Shown here: in pieces, positions 1 through 6,714 of the stretch
Layout: each line of letters opens with the position of its first letter
How positions within the stretch are numbered: the first letter of the stretch is position 1
The notes under the pieces: model-generated
The model's input: the letters and a program-made list of their open reading frames with translations, nothing else
The model's database searches: none
What the model was told of the DNA's origin: nothing
Position numbers and translations under genes: made by a program
DNA from: an uncultured Angelakisella sp.
GTDB taxonomy: Bacteria > Bacillota > Clostridia > Oscillospirales > Ruminococcaceae
Assembly (NCBI GenBank): GCA_947564495.1
Contig: CANOCD010000024.1
Span: 1 to 10,490, forward strand
DNA length: 10,490 bases
Reading direction: 5' to 3'

Positions 1-830
1 CCAAGCTCCTGGGACTGATCCTCACCGGCATCAACAACCCCTTTATGGCGGAGCTTGCCTACCACATCGACCGGCAGGCCAGGGCCCGGGGGTACAACAT
101 CATCCTCTGCAACTCCTCCCGGAACCTGGACCAGGAGCGGGAGATCTTCGAGCTGATGATCGGCCGCCAGGTGGACGGGGTCATCCTCTTTCCCTCCAGC
201 CCGGAAAGCTACGACAGCCTGCGCCCCTACCTCCCCCGCCTGCCCACCGTGTTCGTGGGGGAAAACCTCCGGGAGGCCCAGGAGAGCTACGTCTCGGTGG
301 ACAACTTCCGGGGGACCTACATGGGGGTGGAGTACCTCCACCGCCTGGGCCACCGGGACATCCTCTACTTCGGACGCCGCCGGGGCAGCACCACCCACCA
401 GCTCCGCTGCGACGGCTACGACGCCGCCTGCCGGGACCTGGGCCTGACCCCCCAATACTGCAACAGCACCTTCCCCTCCACCTCCATCAAATACGGCTAC
501 CAGCTGGCCCGGCAGCTTTTTTCCCAGGAGCGCCGGTTCACCGCCATCTTCGCCGCCTCGGACACCAACGCCCTGGGCATCATGAGCGCCACCGAGGAGT
601 GCGGCATCCGCATCCCGGAGGACCTGTCCCTCATCGGCTTTGACAACATCAGCTACGGCGCCCTCCCCCGCATCGAGCTGACCACCGTGGAGCAGCCTAT
701 GAAGCTGCTTGCCTCGGAGGCGGTGGACATCCTCCTGGAGAAGGTGGAGAACGAGCTGGTGGGGTACACCCACCGGATCTTGATGCCCACCCTGATCGAG
801 AGGTCCTCCTGCCGGGCGCCGGGGCGGTAA
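1..830 (+). CDS. LacI-family transcriptional regulator, C-terminal part (5' truncated by window)
   Basis: Transcription repressor or activator of the LacI/GalR family, acting in the cytoplasm on DNA with a small-molecule effector. Reading is open from base 3 (first full codon) to the TAA at 828-830, giving 275 residues. The DNA-binding helix-turn-helix, normally the first 55-60 residues, lies before the window, so an internal Met at base 45 is not the true start. Family hallmarks visible are LGLILTGINNPFMAEL at the start of the periplasmic-binding-protein-like domain, DGVILFPSS, the YVSVDN segment followed by GVEYLHRLGHRDILYFG, IFAASDTNALGIM, and the closing PEDLSLIGFDNISYG...TTVEQP block. 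No truncation or frameshift is seen within the visible part. It is convergent with the catabolic genes and separated from them by a terminator. It is a plausible local regulator of them, but this is inferred from position only; the effector is unknown. Confidence 0.93.
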   Translation, partial: KLLGLILTGINNPFMAELAYHIDRQARARGYNIILCNSSRNLDQEREIFELMIGRQVDGVILFPSSPESYDSLRPYLPRLPTVFVGENLREAQESYVSVDNFRGTYMGVEYLHRLGHRDILYFGRRRGSTTHQLRCDGYDAACRDLGLTPQYCNSTFPSTSIKYGYQLARQLFSQERRFTAIFAASDTNALGIMSATEECGIRIPEDLSLIGFDNISYGALPRIELTTVEQPMKLLASEAVDILLEKVENELVGYTHRILMPTLIERSSCRAPGR

Positions 831-852
831 AATAAGATATGGTTTTGCAAGA

Positions 853-888
853 AAAGCCCTTGCCGGTCTTGTCATCGGCAAGGGCTTT
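853..888. terminator. Bidirectional rho-independent terminator between convergent genes
   Basis: A perfect 13-bp stem (853-865, AAAGCCCTTGCCG, pairs with 876-888, CGGCAAGGGCTTT) encloses a 10-base loop. It is flanked by T-rich sequence on both strands: CTTTCCTT on the + side and CTTTTCTT on the - side. It sits between the stop of the LacI-family gene (830) and the stop of the hydrolase gene on the other strand (911), so it can end transcription from both sides. The U tracts are imperfect, but stem strength and placement make the call firm. Confidence 0.88.
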
Positions 889-910
889 CCTTAAATATAA
901 ACCTTTCAGG

Positions 911-2545
911 TCACGGCAGGAACTCCACCTTGCGGCTCCCTTCGGGCCGCCGGAAGTGCCGCAGCTGCTCCCAGCAGGCCCGGCTCTCGTCGTTCACCGC
1001 CCCGTGGGGCATATTCTCCATGACGGTCACCGCCACCCGGACCTGGCCGTCGGGCCCACGATAGCCGGTGACGTCAAAGCGGTCCCCGCCGGCGTACCCG
1101 GCGGCGGTGTCCAGGGTCTCCCCCGCTTCCCCGCAGCGGTTGGCCCGGAGCATGGCGGGCAGGAACAGGTTGGTGTCCGGCATCGCCTTGTTGTCCCGGT
1201 CGCCGTAGTAGAAGAAGCAGGGCAGCTCCCAGCCCTCGGCCAGGAACCGTTCCTCCGCCGCCCGGTAGACCGGGCCGCACTCTTTGGCCCCCGCCCCGGC
1301 CTCGTACAGGGTGACGCTGTCAAGGCCCGGGCCGTTCCAGGGGGAGATGGCGGCAAAGCACTGGGGATGGGTGATCCCCGCCTCTCGGGTGATGACCGCC
1401 CCGTTGGAAAAGCCGGTGAGGTAGACCCGGCTGGTGTCGATGGCGTAGACCTCCGCCATGACACGGATCATCTCGGGGAAAGCCTCCAGGTCCCGGTCCA
1501 TCACCCAGATGTTCCCGGGGGAGTCGGGGGAGACCAGGACGAAGGCCCGGGTCTCGTCGGCCAGGGCGTCCCAGCCGGTCTTGGAGGTGAACATCCAGGC
1601 GGGCTCCCCCCGGCCGTGGACGGTGAACACCAGGGGCAGACCGGCGGCCTCCTTGGCGGTCATCCCGGCGGGGAGATGGACGAAGAAGTCGTAGTCCAGC
1701 CCCCCGGTATGGGCGGTGTGGCGGACGTATTTGGGGCTGTGGTAAAACTCCCAGCGGCTGTCCACCCGGGCCAAGGTGCCGTCAGGGCTGTTCTTCCAGC
1801 GGATGACATGGCAGAACAGTTCACGGGCGATGAGCTGGGCCAGCCCCGGCTCGGAGCCGTAGCTGCCGGGGAAGACCCGGACCTGGGCCGCCCCGTCCCC
1901 ATCCTGGCAGAGGGCGGAGGGGAGGCCGTGGAGGGGGGCCTCCTCCCCTTGGGGGTCAAAGCCGCCTGCCCGGGCGAAATACTCCGCCGCCCGGCGGGCA
2001 GCATCCCCGTCCTGGCCGAAGAGCCAGAGGGCCACGGGGGTCTCCTTGTTTTTGCGGTGGTAATTCTCGCTGACCTCGGGCACCAGCCAGTGGCTGGAGG
2101 GCTCCTCCCCCGGGGCGTAGTCGCCGGGAGCGCCGTTCACCAGGGCCGTGGCGGCAAAGAGGTTGGGGCATTTCACCAGGGCGTTCCCGGCGAAGGCCGC
2201 CCCCTCCTCGTACCCGGCCAGGTAGAGGATGGTCTCCCAGCACCAGAGGACACCGCCGCTCCCCCGGATGGACTGGCCGCTCCGGGTGTGGAAGGACCGG
2301 CAGGTCCGGCGGTAGAGGTCCAGGAAAAGGTCGGGGCTTTCCGCCTCCCAGCCCTTGGGGGCCAGGGGCATCACCAGGACGGCGGCCAGCTCCTCGGCCA
2401 TATCCTGCCAGCCGGAGGAACGGGCGAAGGCTTCCAGACCCTCCAGGGTGGCGGCGTCCCTTTCCGGGGCGCAGAGGTACAGGGTCTTGACCGGGTCGTG
2501 TCCGGCCTTGGTGGAAATGTAGGAGTAGACGGGAGGGGTCCCCAC
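911..2545 (-). CDS. Tandem alpha/beta hydrolase, PHB-depolymerase/esterase (LpqC-like) C-terminal module
   Basis: Predicted serine esterase of 544 residues, cytoplasmic by lack of a signal peptide. The C-terminal module (about 265-540) is a complete alpha/beta hydrolase: oxyanion-region HGRGE at 310-314, nucleophile elbow GFSNG at 378-382 (Ser380), probable acid in YYGDRD (Asp449 or Asp451) and probable His514 in MPHGAVND. This layout fits polyhydroxybutyrate depolymerase/feruloyl-esterase-like proteins. The N-terminal part (about 1-250) looks like a second, degenerate copy: YLAGYEEGAAFA at 108-119 resembles YLTGFSNGAVIT at 375-386, and both continue into an FAA...NG segment, but Glu replaces the nucleophile Ser. 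The start is GTG at 2545, because an in-frame TGA lies three codons upstream; AGGAAAGG about 10 bases before it serves as ribosome binding site. It follows the TRAP permease gene by 78 bp, probably in the same transcript. The substrate is unknown; removal of an ester group from the imported compound is a guess. Confidence 0.85.
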   Translation of the reverse strand: MGTPPVYSYISTKAGHDPVKTLYLCAPERDAATLEGLEAFARSSGWQDMAEELAAVLVMPLAPKGWEAESPDLFLDLYRRTCRSFHTRSGQSIRGSGGVLWCWETILYLAGYEEGAAFAGNALVKCPNLFAATALVNGAPGDYAPGEEPSSHWLVPEVSENYHRKNKETPVALWLFGQDGDAARRAAEYFARAGGFDPQGEEAPLHGLPSALCQDGDGAAQVRVFPGSYGSEPGLAQLIARELFCHVIRWKNSPDGTLARVDSRWEFYHSPKYVRHTAHTGGLDYDFFVHLPAGMTAKEAAGLPLVFTVHGRGEPAWMFTSKTGWDALADETRAFVLVSPDSPGNIWVMDRDLEAFPEMIRVMAEVYAIDTSRVYLTGFSNGAVITREAGITHPQCFAAISPWNGPGLDSVTLYEAGAGAKECGPVYRAAEERFLAEGWELPCFFYYGDRDNKAMPDTNLFLPAMLRANRCGEAGETLDTAAGYAGGDRFDVTGYRGPDGQVRVAVTVMENMPHGAVNDESRACWEQLRHFRRPEGSRKVEFLP

Positions 2546-2623
2546 AGGCGGTCATCCTTTCCTTGCAATATGGGCGGCATGGCGGGTCAGAGGTCCCCGC
2601 CGCGCCTGGAAATGAGGAGCGTT

Positions 2624-3925
2624 TTACAACACCCAGGTGCAGAGCCCGGGGAAGAGGGTGAAGATGGTGATGATGAGGGTCATGCCGAACCACAGGGGCA
2701 GCACCTTTTTACAGATGGCCATGGGGTCCTGGTTGGCAACGGGGGCGATGACGTAGAGGCTCATGCCGAAGGGAGGGGTGAGGCTGCCGATGGCGCCGAT
2801 CCCCGCCTGGCTGACGGCAAAGACGGTGATGTCGATGCCGAACCGCTGGGCCACGGGGTTGACGATGGGGCCGACGATGGCGCCGGGGTTCATAAACAGC
2901 ATGGCGATACTCATGATGGCGATGCTGCCCAGGAGGAAGGCGGTGGGGGTGCCGAAGGCGGAGGAGACGGCGGCGGCCACCACGTCGTTGAGCTTAAAGG
3001 CCCCCAGGAGCTTGGCGAAGGAGACGGCGAAGGCCAGCAGCATGGCCAGCTTTGCCACCGCCTTGACCGAACCCCGGATGGTCATCCACATCTCCGCCGG
3101 GGAGACGGTCTTGTAGATGAAGAGGGAGACGATGGCGGCGTAGACCACCGAGACGGCGGCGGCTTCGGCGGTGGAGAAGATGCTGGAGAAGATGCCGCCC
3201 AGGACGATGACGGGGCAGAGGAGGGCGAAGACGCTGTCAAAGAACACCTTGCCGAAGCCCATGTCCCGGAGTTCCTTCACCTTGGCCTGGATCTTTTCCT
3301 GGTCCCCGGCGTCCTTGCGGCAGTGGAGGACGGTCATCAGCAGAAGGAAGGCACCGCAGGTAAGGCCGATGACCATGGCCACCTTGAACTGGTCGTTGAG
3401 GGTGGTGAAGCCCTCCCCGATGCTGGCCTCGATGATGGTGAAGCCCTGGAGGATGGCGCTGCTGGGGGGGATCAGCTGGCCCAGGGCCCCGGCGCAGGCC
3501 AGCATGGCGGCGAAGTACACCACGTCGTAGCCCATCTCCACCAGGTAGGGCAGCACCATACAGCCCACGGCGGCCACCACGGCGATGCCGGAACCGGAGA
3601 TCATGCCGTAGAAGAGGGAGGTGATCACCGCCACCACCGGGAAGCAGCTCCGGGAGTTGCCGAAGAGGTAGCCGAAGATGTTGAAGATCCGCTCGGTGAG
3701 GCGGCCCTTGCTCATCAGCTCCCCGGAGATGACGAAGAGGGCGATGGCCACGTAGGTGTCCTTGGCGGCGGCGGAGCAGAGCCAGCCCACGATGTCCGCC
3801 AGGGAAAAGACCGACTGGCCGGTGGCCAGGCTGGGGATGACGAAGGCCAGGCCGTAGCTGGCCACCATGGGCAGCCCCATGAGGAGCATGGGGGCGAGCA
3901 TGAGGATAAAGATGAGTGCCAACAT
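2624..3925 (-). CDS. dctM: TRAP transporter large permease subunit (DctM family)
   Basis: Large membrane subunit of a tripartite ATP-independent periplasmic transporter, which uses an ion gradient to import organic acids such as C4-dicarboxylates, sugar acids or sialic acids. The 433-residue length is normal for DctM. The protein is hydrophobic throughout, with about 11-12 membrane segments, and shows family motifs: SGSGIAVVAAVG at 110-121, GQLIPPSSA at 149-157, STAEAAAV at 251-258 and LTPPFGMSLYV at 382-392. The ATG at 3925 is preceded by AAGGAGGG. It lies 19 bp after the small permease gene, and the two are clearly co-transcribed. No DctP-type substrate-binding protein gene is found in the window, so the ligand cannot be narrowed from sequence. 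The neighbouring sugar-acid enzymes suggest an acidic sugar or sugar acid; that is inference. Confidence 0.95.
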   Translation of the reverse strand: MLALIFILMLAPMLLMGLPMVASYGLAFVIPSLATGQSVFSLADIVGWLCSAAAKDTYVAIALFVISGELMSKGRLTERIFNIFGYLFGNSRSCFPVVAVITSLFYGMISGSGIAVVAAVGCMVLPYLVEMGYDVVYFAAMLACAGALGQLIPPSSAILQGFTIIEASIGEGFTTLNDQFKVAMVIGLTCGAFLLLMTVLHCRKDAGDQEKIQAKVKELRDMGFGKVFFDSVFALLCPVIVLGGIFSSIFSTAEAAAVSVVYAAIVSLFIYKTVSPAEMWMTIRGSVKAVAKLAMLLAFAVSFAKLLGAFKLNDVVAAAVSSAFGTPTAFLLGSIAIMSIAMLFMNPGAIVGPIVNPVAQRFGIDITVFAVSQAGIGAIGSLTPPFGMSLYVIAPVANQDPMAICKKVLPLWFGMTLIITIFTLFPGLCTWVL

Positions 3926-3944
3926 TGTTTCGTTCCCTCCTTCT

Positions 3945-4412
3945 TTACTTGGCGGGGGCCTTGACGGCGCCCGTCAGCGACTGGATGTTCCGGACAAGGC
4001 AGAGGGCGTAGCCCGCCACCGAGGCGGCGTAGACGATGACCAGGGGGACCTGGGAGAGCTTGCCAGCGTCCCCGGCGGCGGCGGTGCGGCCCACAAAGGC
4101 GAAGGCCCCCATGAGCAGGCAGGCGCTGAGGAAGATGTTGACCACCCCGGCAATGAGCTTCAGCACCCGCTGGACGCTTTCCCCGTACTTGGCGGAGAGC
4201 ATGGTCACCGCCACGTCGCAGCCCTTCTTGGCGCAGAAGGCGCCGGAGAGGAAGGCGATCCAGACGTAGCAGTAGATGGCCAGCTCCTGGGGCAGCCCCA
4301 CCGAGGCGGCTCCCACCACATGGAGCAGGGCGTTGACCGCTTCGAGGACCACCATGCCGCAGATGAGGACGGCGATGGCGTACTCCTCAAAATTGTCGAT
4401 GTACTTTTTCAT
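3945..4412 (-). CDS. dctQ: TRAP transporter small permease subunit (DctQ family)
   Basis: Small membrane subunit of the same TRAP transporter, forming the membrane complex with the large permease. The 155 residues contain four hydrophobic stretches (about 10-32, 45-62, 85-110 and 122-143), as expected for DctQ. The PQELAIYCYVWIAFLSGAFCAKKG segment, at about residues 41-64, is the conserved central part of the family, where a helix pair is followed by a charged turn. The ATG at 4412 is preceded by TAAGGAGGG at 8-10 bases distance. It is the first gene of its transcript: the 297 bp upstream hold a candidate promoter and one copy of the operator-like motif. Spacing to the large permease gene is 19 bp. 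Confidence 0.93.
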   Translation of the reverse strand: MKKYIDNFEEYAIAVLICGMVVLEAVNALLHVVGAASVGLPQELAIYCYVWIAFLSGAFCAKKGCDVAVTMLSAKYGESVQRVLKLIAGVVNIFLSACLLMGAFAFVGRTAAAGDAGKLSQVPLVIVYAASVAGYALCLVRNIQSLTGAVKAPAK

Positions 4413-4480
4413 GTTCCGTTTCCCTCCTTACAAAATGGATACACCCTTTTGCCGCCACCCGGCGGCCTTTTGATAGATTC

Positions 4481-4510
4481 ATTTTAACGCAGAGCGAGGC
4501 AGTGCCACAA
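4481..4510 (-). promoter_or_regulatory. Candidate sigma-A-type promoter for the TRAP/hydrolase transcript
   Basis: On the - strand, TTGTGG (4505-4510) and TAAAAT (4481-4486) are separated by 18 bp. The -10 is a good match and the -35 is weak. Transcription would begin near 4474, giving a leader of about 60 bases before the small permease ATG. This comes from visual matching only. Confidence 0.45.
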
Positions 4511-4581
4511 CGGATAGACCGGCAAAATCTGTTTCTATTCTACACGTTCACGGATTATTTTTGCTTTTTCTGAAAATAACT

Positions 4582-4600
4582 GTTCTAAAATAGAACGTTT
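4582..4600. promoter_or_regulatory. Operator-like motif, copy A
   Basis: The core on the + strand is GTTCTAAAATAGAACGTTT. Its first 15 bases (4582-4596) form a perfect palindrome, GTTCTA-AAA-TAGAAC, and it also includes the AACGTT dyad common in LacI-family operators. It shares 16 of 19 bases with copy B and 15 of 19 with copy C, which lie before the other operon. It lies about 120 bp upstream of the predicted transporter start site. The likely binder is a LacI-family protein (the regulator in this window, or CcpA, given partial likeness to the cre consensus TGWAAACGNTNWCA). The repetition is observed; the binder is inferred. Confidence 0.65.
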
Positions 4601-4709
4601 TGAGAAAAACCTGTGAAAATCGCTTCAAACAGAAACATTCAGCCCGGCTTTTTCCTTTGGAGCAGATGGACGGCGAAGCCCCCGATCTCCCCCCGGAGGC
4701 AGACAGCCT

Positions 4710-5777
4710 TTATCCCTGCCGCCCCCGGGCCATCCGGGCGGCGTACTGGATGGCGTTGAGGAGGCTCAGTTCGTTGCACTTTCCCGTCCCCGCCAGGGCA
4801 AAAGCGGTGCCGTGGTCCACGCTGGTCCGGATGACAGGCAGCCCCAGGGTGATGTTGACCCCCTCCACCGCCTTCCAGCTCTGGGCCTCCCGATCGTAGA
4901 CGAAGCCCACCGTCTTGAGGGGGATGTGCCCCTGGTCGTGGTACATACAGACCACCATGTCGTACCAGCCCCCCAGGGCCTCGGAAAAGACCGAATCGGG
5001 GGGGACAGGCCCGATGGCGTCGATGCCCTGTTCCTTGGCCTCCCGGATGGCGGGGCCGATCTCCTCGATCTCTTCCCGGCCAAAGAGTCCGTTTTCGCCG
5101 CAGTGGGGGTTGAGGCCCGCCACCGCCACCCGGGGCTTCTGGATACCCAGATCCCGGCAGGCTTCCCAGGCCAGCCGGATGACCTCCAGCACCCGGTCCT
5201 TCTTCACCCGGCGGCAGGCCTCCGCCAGGGAGCAGTGGGTGGAGACGTGGACCACCCGCAGGTCGTGGTGGGCCAGCATCATGGTGTACTTTTTAGTGCC
5301 GGTAAAGGTGGCGTAGATTTCGGTGTGGCCGTCAAAGTGGATGTGGCCCTCGGGATCGCACCCCGCCTCCAGGGCCAGGTTCAGGGCCTCCTTGTTCAGG
5401 GCGTTGGTGCAGGTGGCGTCCACCTCCCCGGCCATGGCCAGGCGGATGGCCTCCCGGACGCAGCGGAAGGCGGCGGTCCCCCCGGCAACGCTCACCTGCC
5501 CCAGGGGGAAGGCGGCGGGGTCGGGGATCAGCTCCAGATGCAGCACGTCCACCGTCCCGGGCATGAAGCAGGCGTCGGACACCTTCTCGCACCGGTGGAT
5601 GGTCATATCCGGGCGGCCCACCAACCGGGCGGCCTGCTCCAGCATCTTGGCGTCCCCGATGACCAGGGGGCGGCAGTCCTTGTACAGTTCCTCATGGGCC
5701 AGGGCCTTGACGGTGATCTCCGGGCCGTTCCCGGCGGGGTCCCCCATGGTGATGGCGACAACAGGTCTTTCCTTCAT
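4710..5777 (-). CDS. PdxA-family 4-phospho-hydroxyacid dehydrogenase (PdxA2-like, catabolic)
   Basis: NAD-dependent, divalent-metal-dependent oxidative decarboxylase family. The classic member oxidises 4-phosphohydroxy-L-threonine in vitamin B6 synthesis; PdxA2 members oxidise and decarboxylate 4-phospho-D-threonate or a similar C4 acid to dihydroxyacetone phosphate and CO2. At 355 residues it is somewhat longer than E. coli PdxA. Seen: MGDPAGNGPEI at 11-21, CTNALNKEAL at 123-132, GHTEIYA at 150-156, and the three metal-binding histidines, His181 (VSTHCSL), His225 (LNPHCGENG) and His280 (MYHDQGHIPLK), plus RTSVDHGTAF at 317-326. The whole active site is therefore present. The ATG at 5777 follows GGGAGGG and is 15 bp after the aldolase stop. 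Presence in an operon with a DUF1537 kinase, and absence of pdxJ or other B6 genes, favours the catabolic role. Confidence 0.9.
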   Translation of the reverse strand: MKERPVVAITMGDPAGNGPEITVKALAHEELYKDCRPLVIGDAKMLEQAARLVGRPDMTIHRCEKVSDACFMPGTVDVLHLELIPDPAAFPLGQVSVAGGTAAFRCVREAIRLAMAGEVDATCTNALNKEALNLALEAGCDPEGHIHFDGHTEIYATFTGTKKYTMMLAHHDLRVVHVSTHCSLAEACRRVKKDRVLEVIRLAWEACRDLGIQKPRVAVAGLNPHCGENGLFGREEIEEIGPAIREAKEQGIDAIGPVPPDSVFSEALGGWYDMVVCMYHDQGHIPLKTVGFVYDREAQSWKAVEGVNITLGLPVIRTSVDHGTAFALAGTGKCNELSLLNAIQYAARMARGRQG

Positions 5778-5792
5778 TTCTGATACCCTCCC

Positions 5793-6701
5793 TTAGCACA
5801 TACCCTTGGCGGCGTTTTCCGCCAGGACCTTTTTCAAAGCGGCGATCCCCTCCTCCGGCACCTGGCAGAAGGGGGCCCGGCAGGGTCCCACCGGGTGCCC
5901 CAGCAGGGCCACGGCGGTCTTGATGATGGTGTTGGGGTTGCCGTACTTAAAGCACTCCCGCAGGGACTGGATGCTCTCGTTGGCGGCCCGGGCCTCTTGG
6001 ATCTTCCCCTCCCGGAACAGGTCGTAGACCGAGGCCAGGGTATGGGGATAGACGTTGGCGCACCCGGCGATGCCCCCGGTCCCCCCGGCCAGCAGGGTCC
6101 AAAGGATGAGCTGGTCGTTCCCCGAGAGGACAGCGAAGGGGCCGTTCTCCTTCTCCTTCCCCGCCTGGATGTAGGCCAGGATGTTCTGGAAGTTCCCGCT
6201 GGAATCCTTGGCCCCCACGATGTTGTCGATCTTGGCCAGCCGGGCCACGGTGGCGGGGGCCAGGGCGTTGCCGGTGCGGGCGGGGATGTTGTAGAGGACG
6301 ACAGGCAGGTCCACGGCGGCGGCCACCGCCTTGTAGTGCTGGTACAGTTCCTCCTGGCTGGCGGCGGCAAAGCCGGGGGTGATGATGGACAGGACGTCCG
6401 CCCCGGCGGCCTTCGCCATTTTGCTCTGGCGGATGGTCTCCCGGGTGGAGACGCAGCCGGTCCCGGCGTAGACCGGCAGCCGCCCGGCCACCTCCTCCAC
6501 CACCGTTTCCAGCACCCGGCGCTTCTCCTCTTCCTCCAGGATGTAGCCCTCCCCGTTGGTGCCGAAGCAGAAGATGCCGTGAACGCCCCCCTCCATCTGG
6601 CGGCGGACCTGGCGGCGAAGCTCCTCCAGGTTCAGTGTTTCGTCCTTGTTCATCGGGGTGACGACAGGCGGGATGATGCCCTTGATCTCCACTGGTCTCA
6701 T
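5793..6701 (-). CDS. DapA/NanA-family class I aldolase (dihydrodipicolinate synthase family)
   Basis: Schiff-base aldolase or synthase of the DHDPS/N-acetylneuraminate lyase superfamily, 302 residues and full length. Such enzymes form an imine between a lysine and pyruvate or a 2-keto acid, then make or break a carbon-carbon bond. The catalytic Lys165 lies in VGAKDSSG (162-169), Tyr137 in YNIPARTG (137-144), and the substrate-binding loop GTNGEGY is at 47-53. Arg142, equivalent by motif to the carboxylate-binding Arg of DapA, is retained, while the loop has TN where DapA has TT. The protein is thus neither clearly DapA nor clearly NanA; sugar-acid (2-keto-3-deoxy acid) aldolase is the best contextual guess. 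The ATG at 6701 has AAGGAGGT 7 bases upstream, and that Shine-Dalgarno overlaps the stop of the previous gene. Housekeeping lysine synthesis is unlikely, as no dap genes are near. Confidence 0.9.
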   Translation of the reverse strand: MRPVEIKGIIPPVVTPMNKDETLNLEELRRQVRRQMEGGVHGIFCFGTNGEGYILEEEEKRRVLETVVEEVAGRLPVYAGTGCVSTRETIRQSKMAKAAGADVLSIITPGFAAASQEELYQHYKAVAAAVDLPVVLYNIPARTGNALAPATVARLAKIDNIVGAKDSSGNFQNILAYIQAGKEKENGPFAVLSGNDQLILWTLLAGGTGGIAGCANVYPHTLASVYDLFREGKIQEARAANESIQSLRECFKYGNPNTIIKTAVALLGHPVGPCRAPFCQVPEEGIAALKKVLAENAAKGMC

Positions 6702-6714
6702 GGCGATGACCTCC

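Larger units (their letters stand above)
4413..4709 (-). promoter_or_regulatory. Intergenic control region before the TRAP transporter genes
   Basis: This 297-bp region has no credible gene and is much more A+T-rich in its middle (about 4530-4640) than the flanking coding DNA. It contains the candidate promoter at 4481-4510, an operator-like motif at 4582-4600, and a small hairpin in the leader (4451-4456 with 4461-4466) flanked by two CTTTT repeats. I found no convincing terminator for the upstream five-gene operon, so read-through into the transporter genes remains possible. Confidence 0.7.

Noticed and set aside
839..3964. A 1041-codon open frame on the + strand
   Set aside because: It runs antisense to three well-supported genes (hydrolase and both TRAP permeases), is rich in Gly, His, Asp and Pro with no domain sense, and results from very high third-position GC on the other strand.
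4490..4510. A sigma-54-like sequence (TGGCAC on the - strand) before the small permease gene
   Set aside because: The GG to GC spacing is one base short of the required ten, and the -12 element is poor.
4660..4712. Possible terminator after the PdxA-family gene
   Set aside because: Only a 5-bp GGCAG/CTGCC pairing around the stop codon was found, with no T tract after it on the - strand.
4600..4899. A 99-codon + strand frame in the intergenic region
   Set aside because: It starts with TTG without a ribosome binding site inside the operator-like motif, and most of it is antisense to the PdxA-family gene.
4710..5777. Vitamin B6 biosynthesis role for the PdxA homologue
   Set aside because: No pdxJ, pdxB or serC is nearby, whereas a DUF1537 kinase is in the same operon, the known context of catabolic PdxA2 enzymes.
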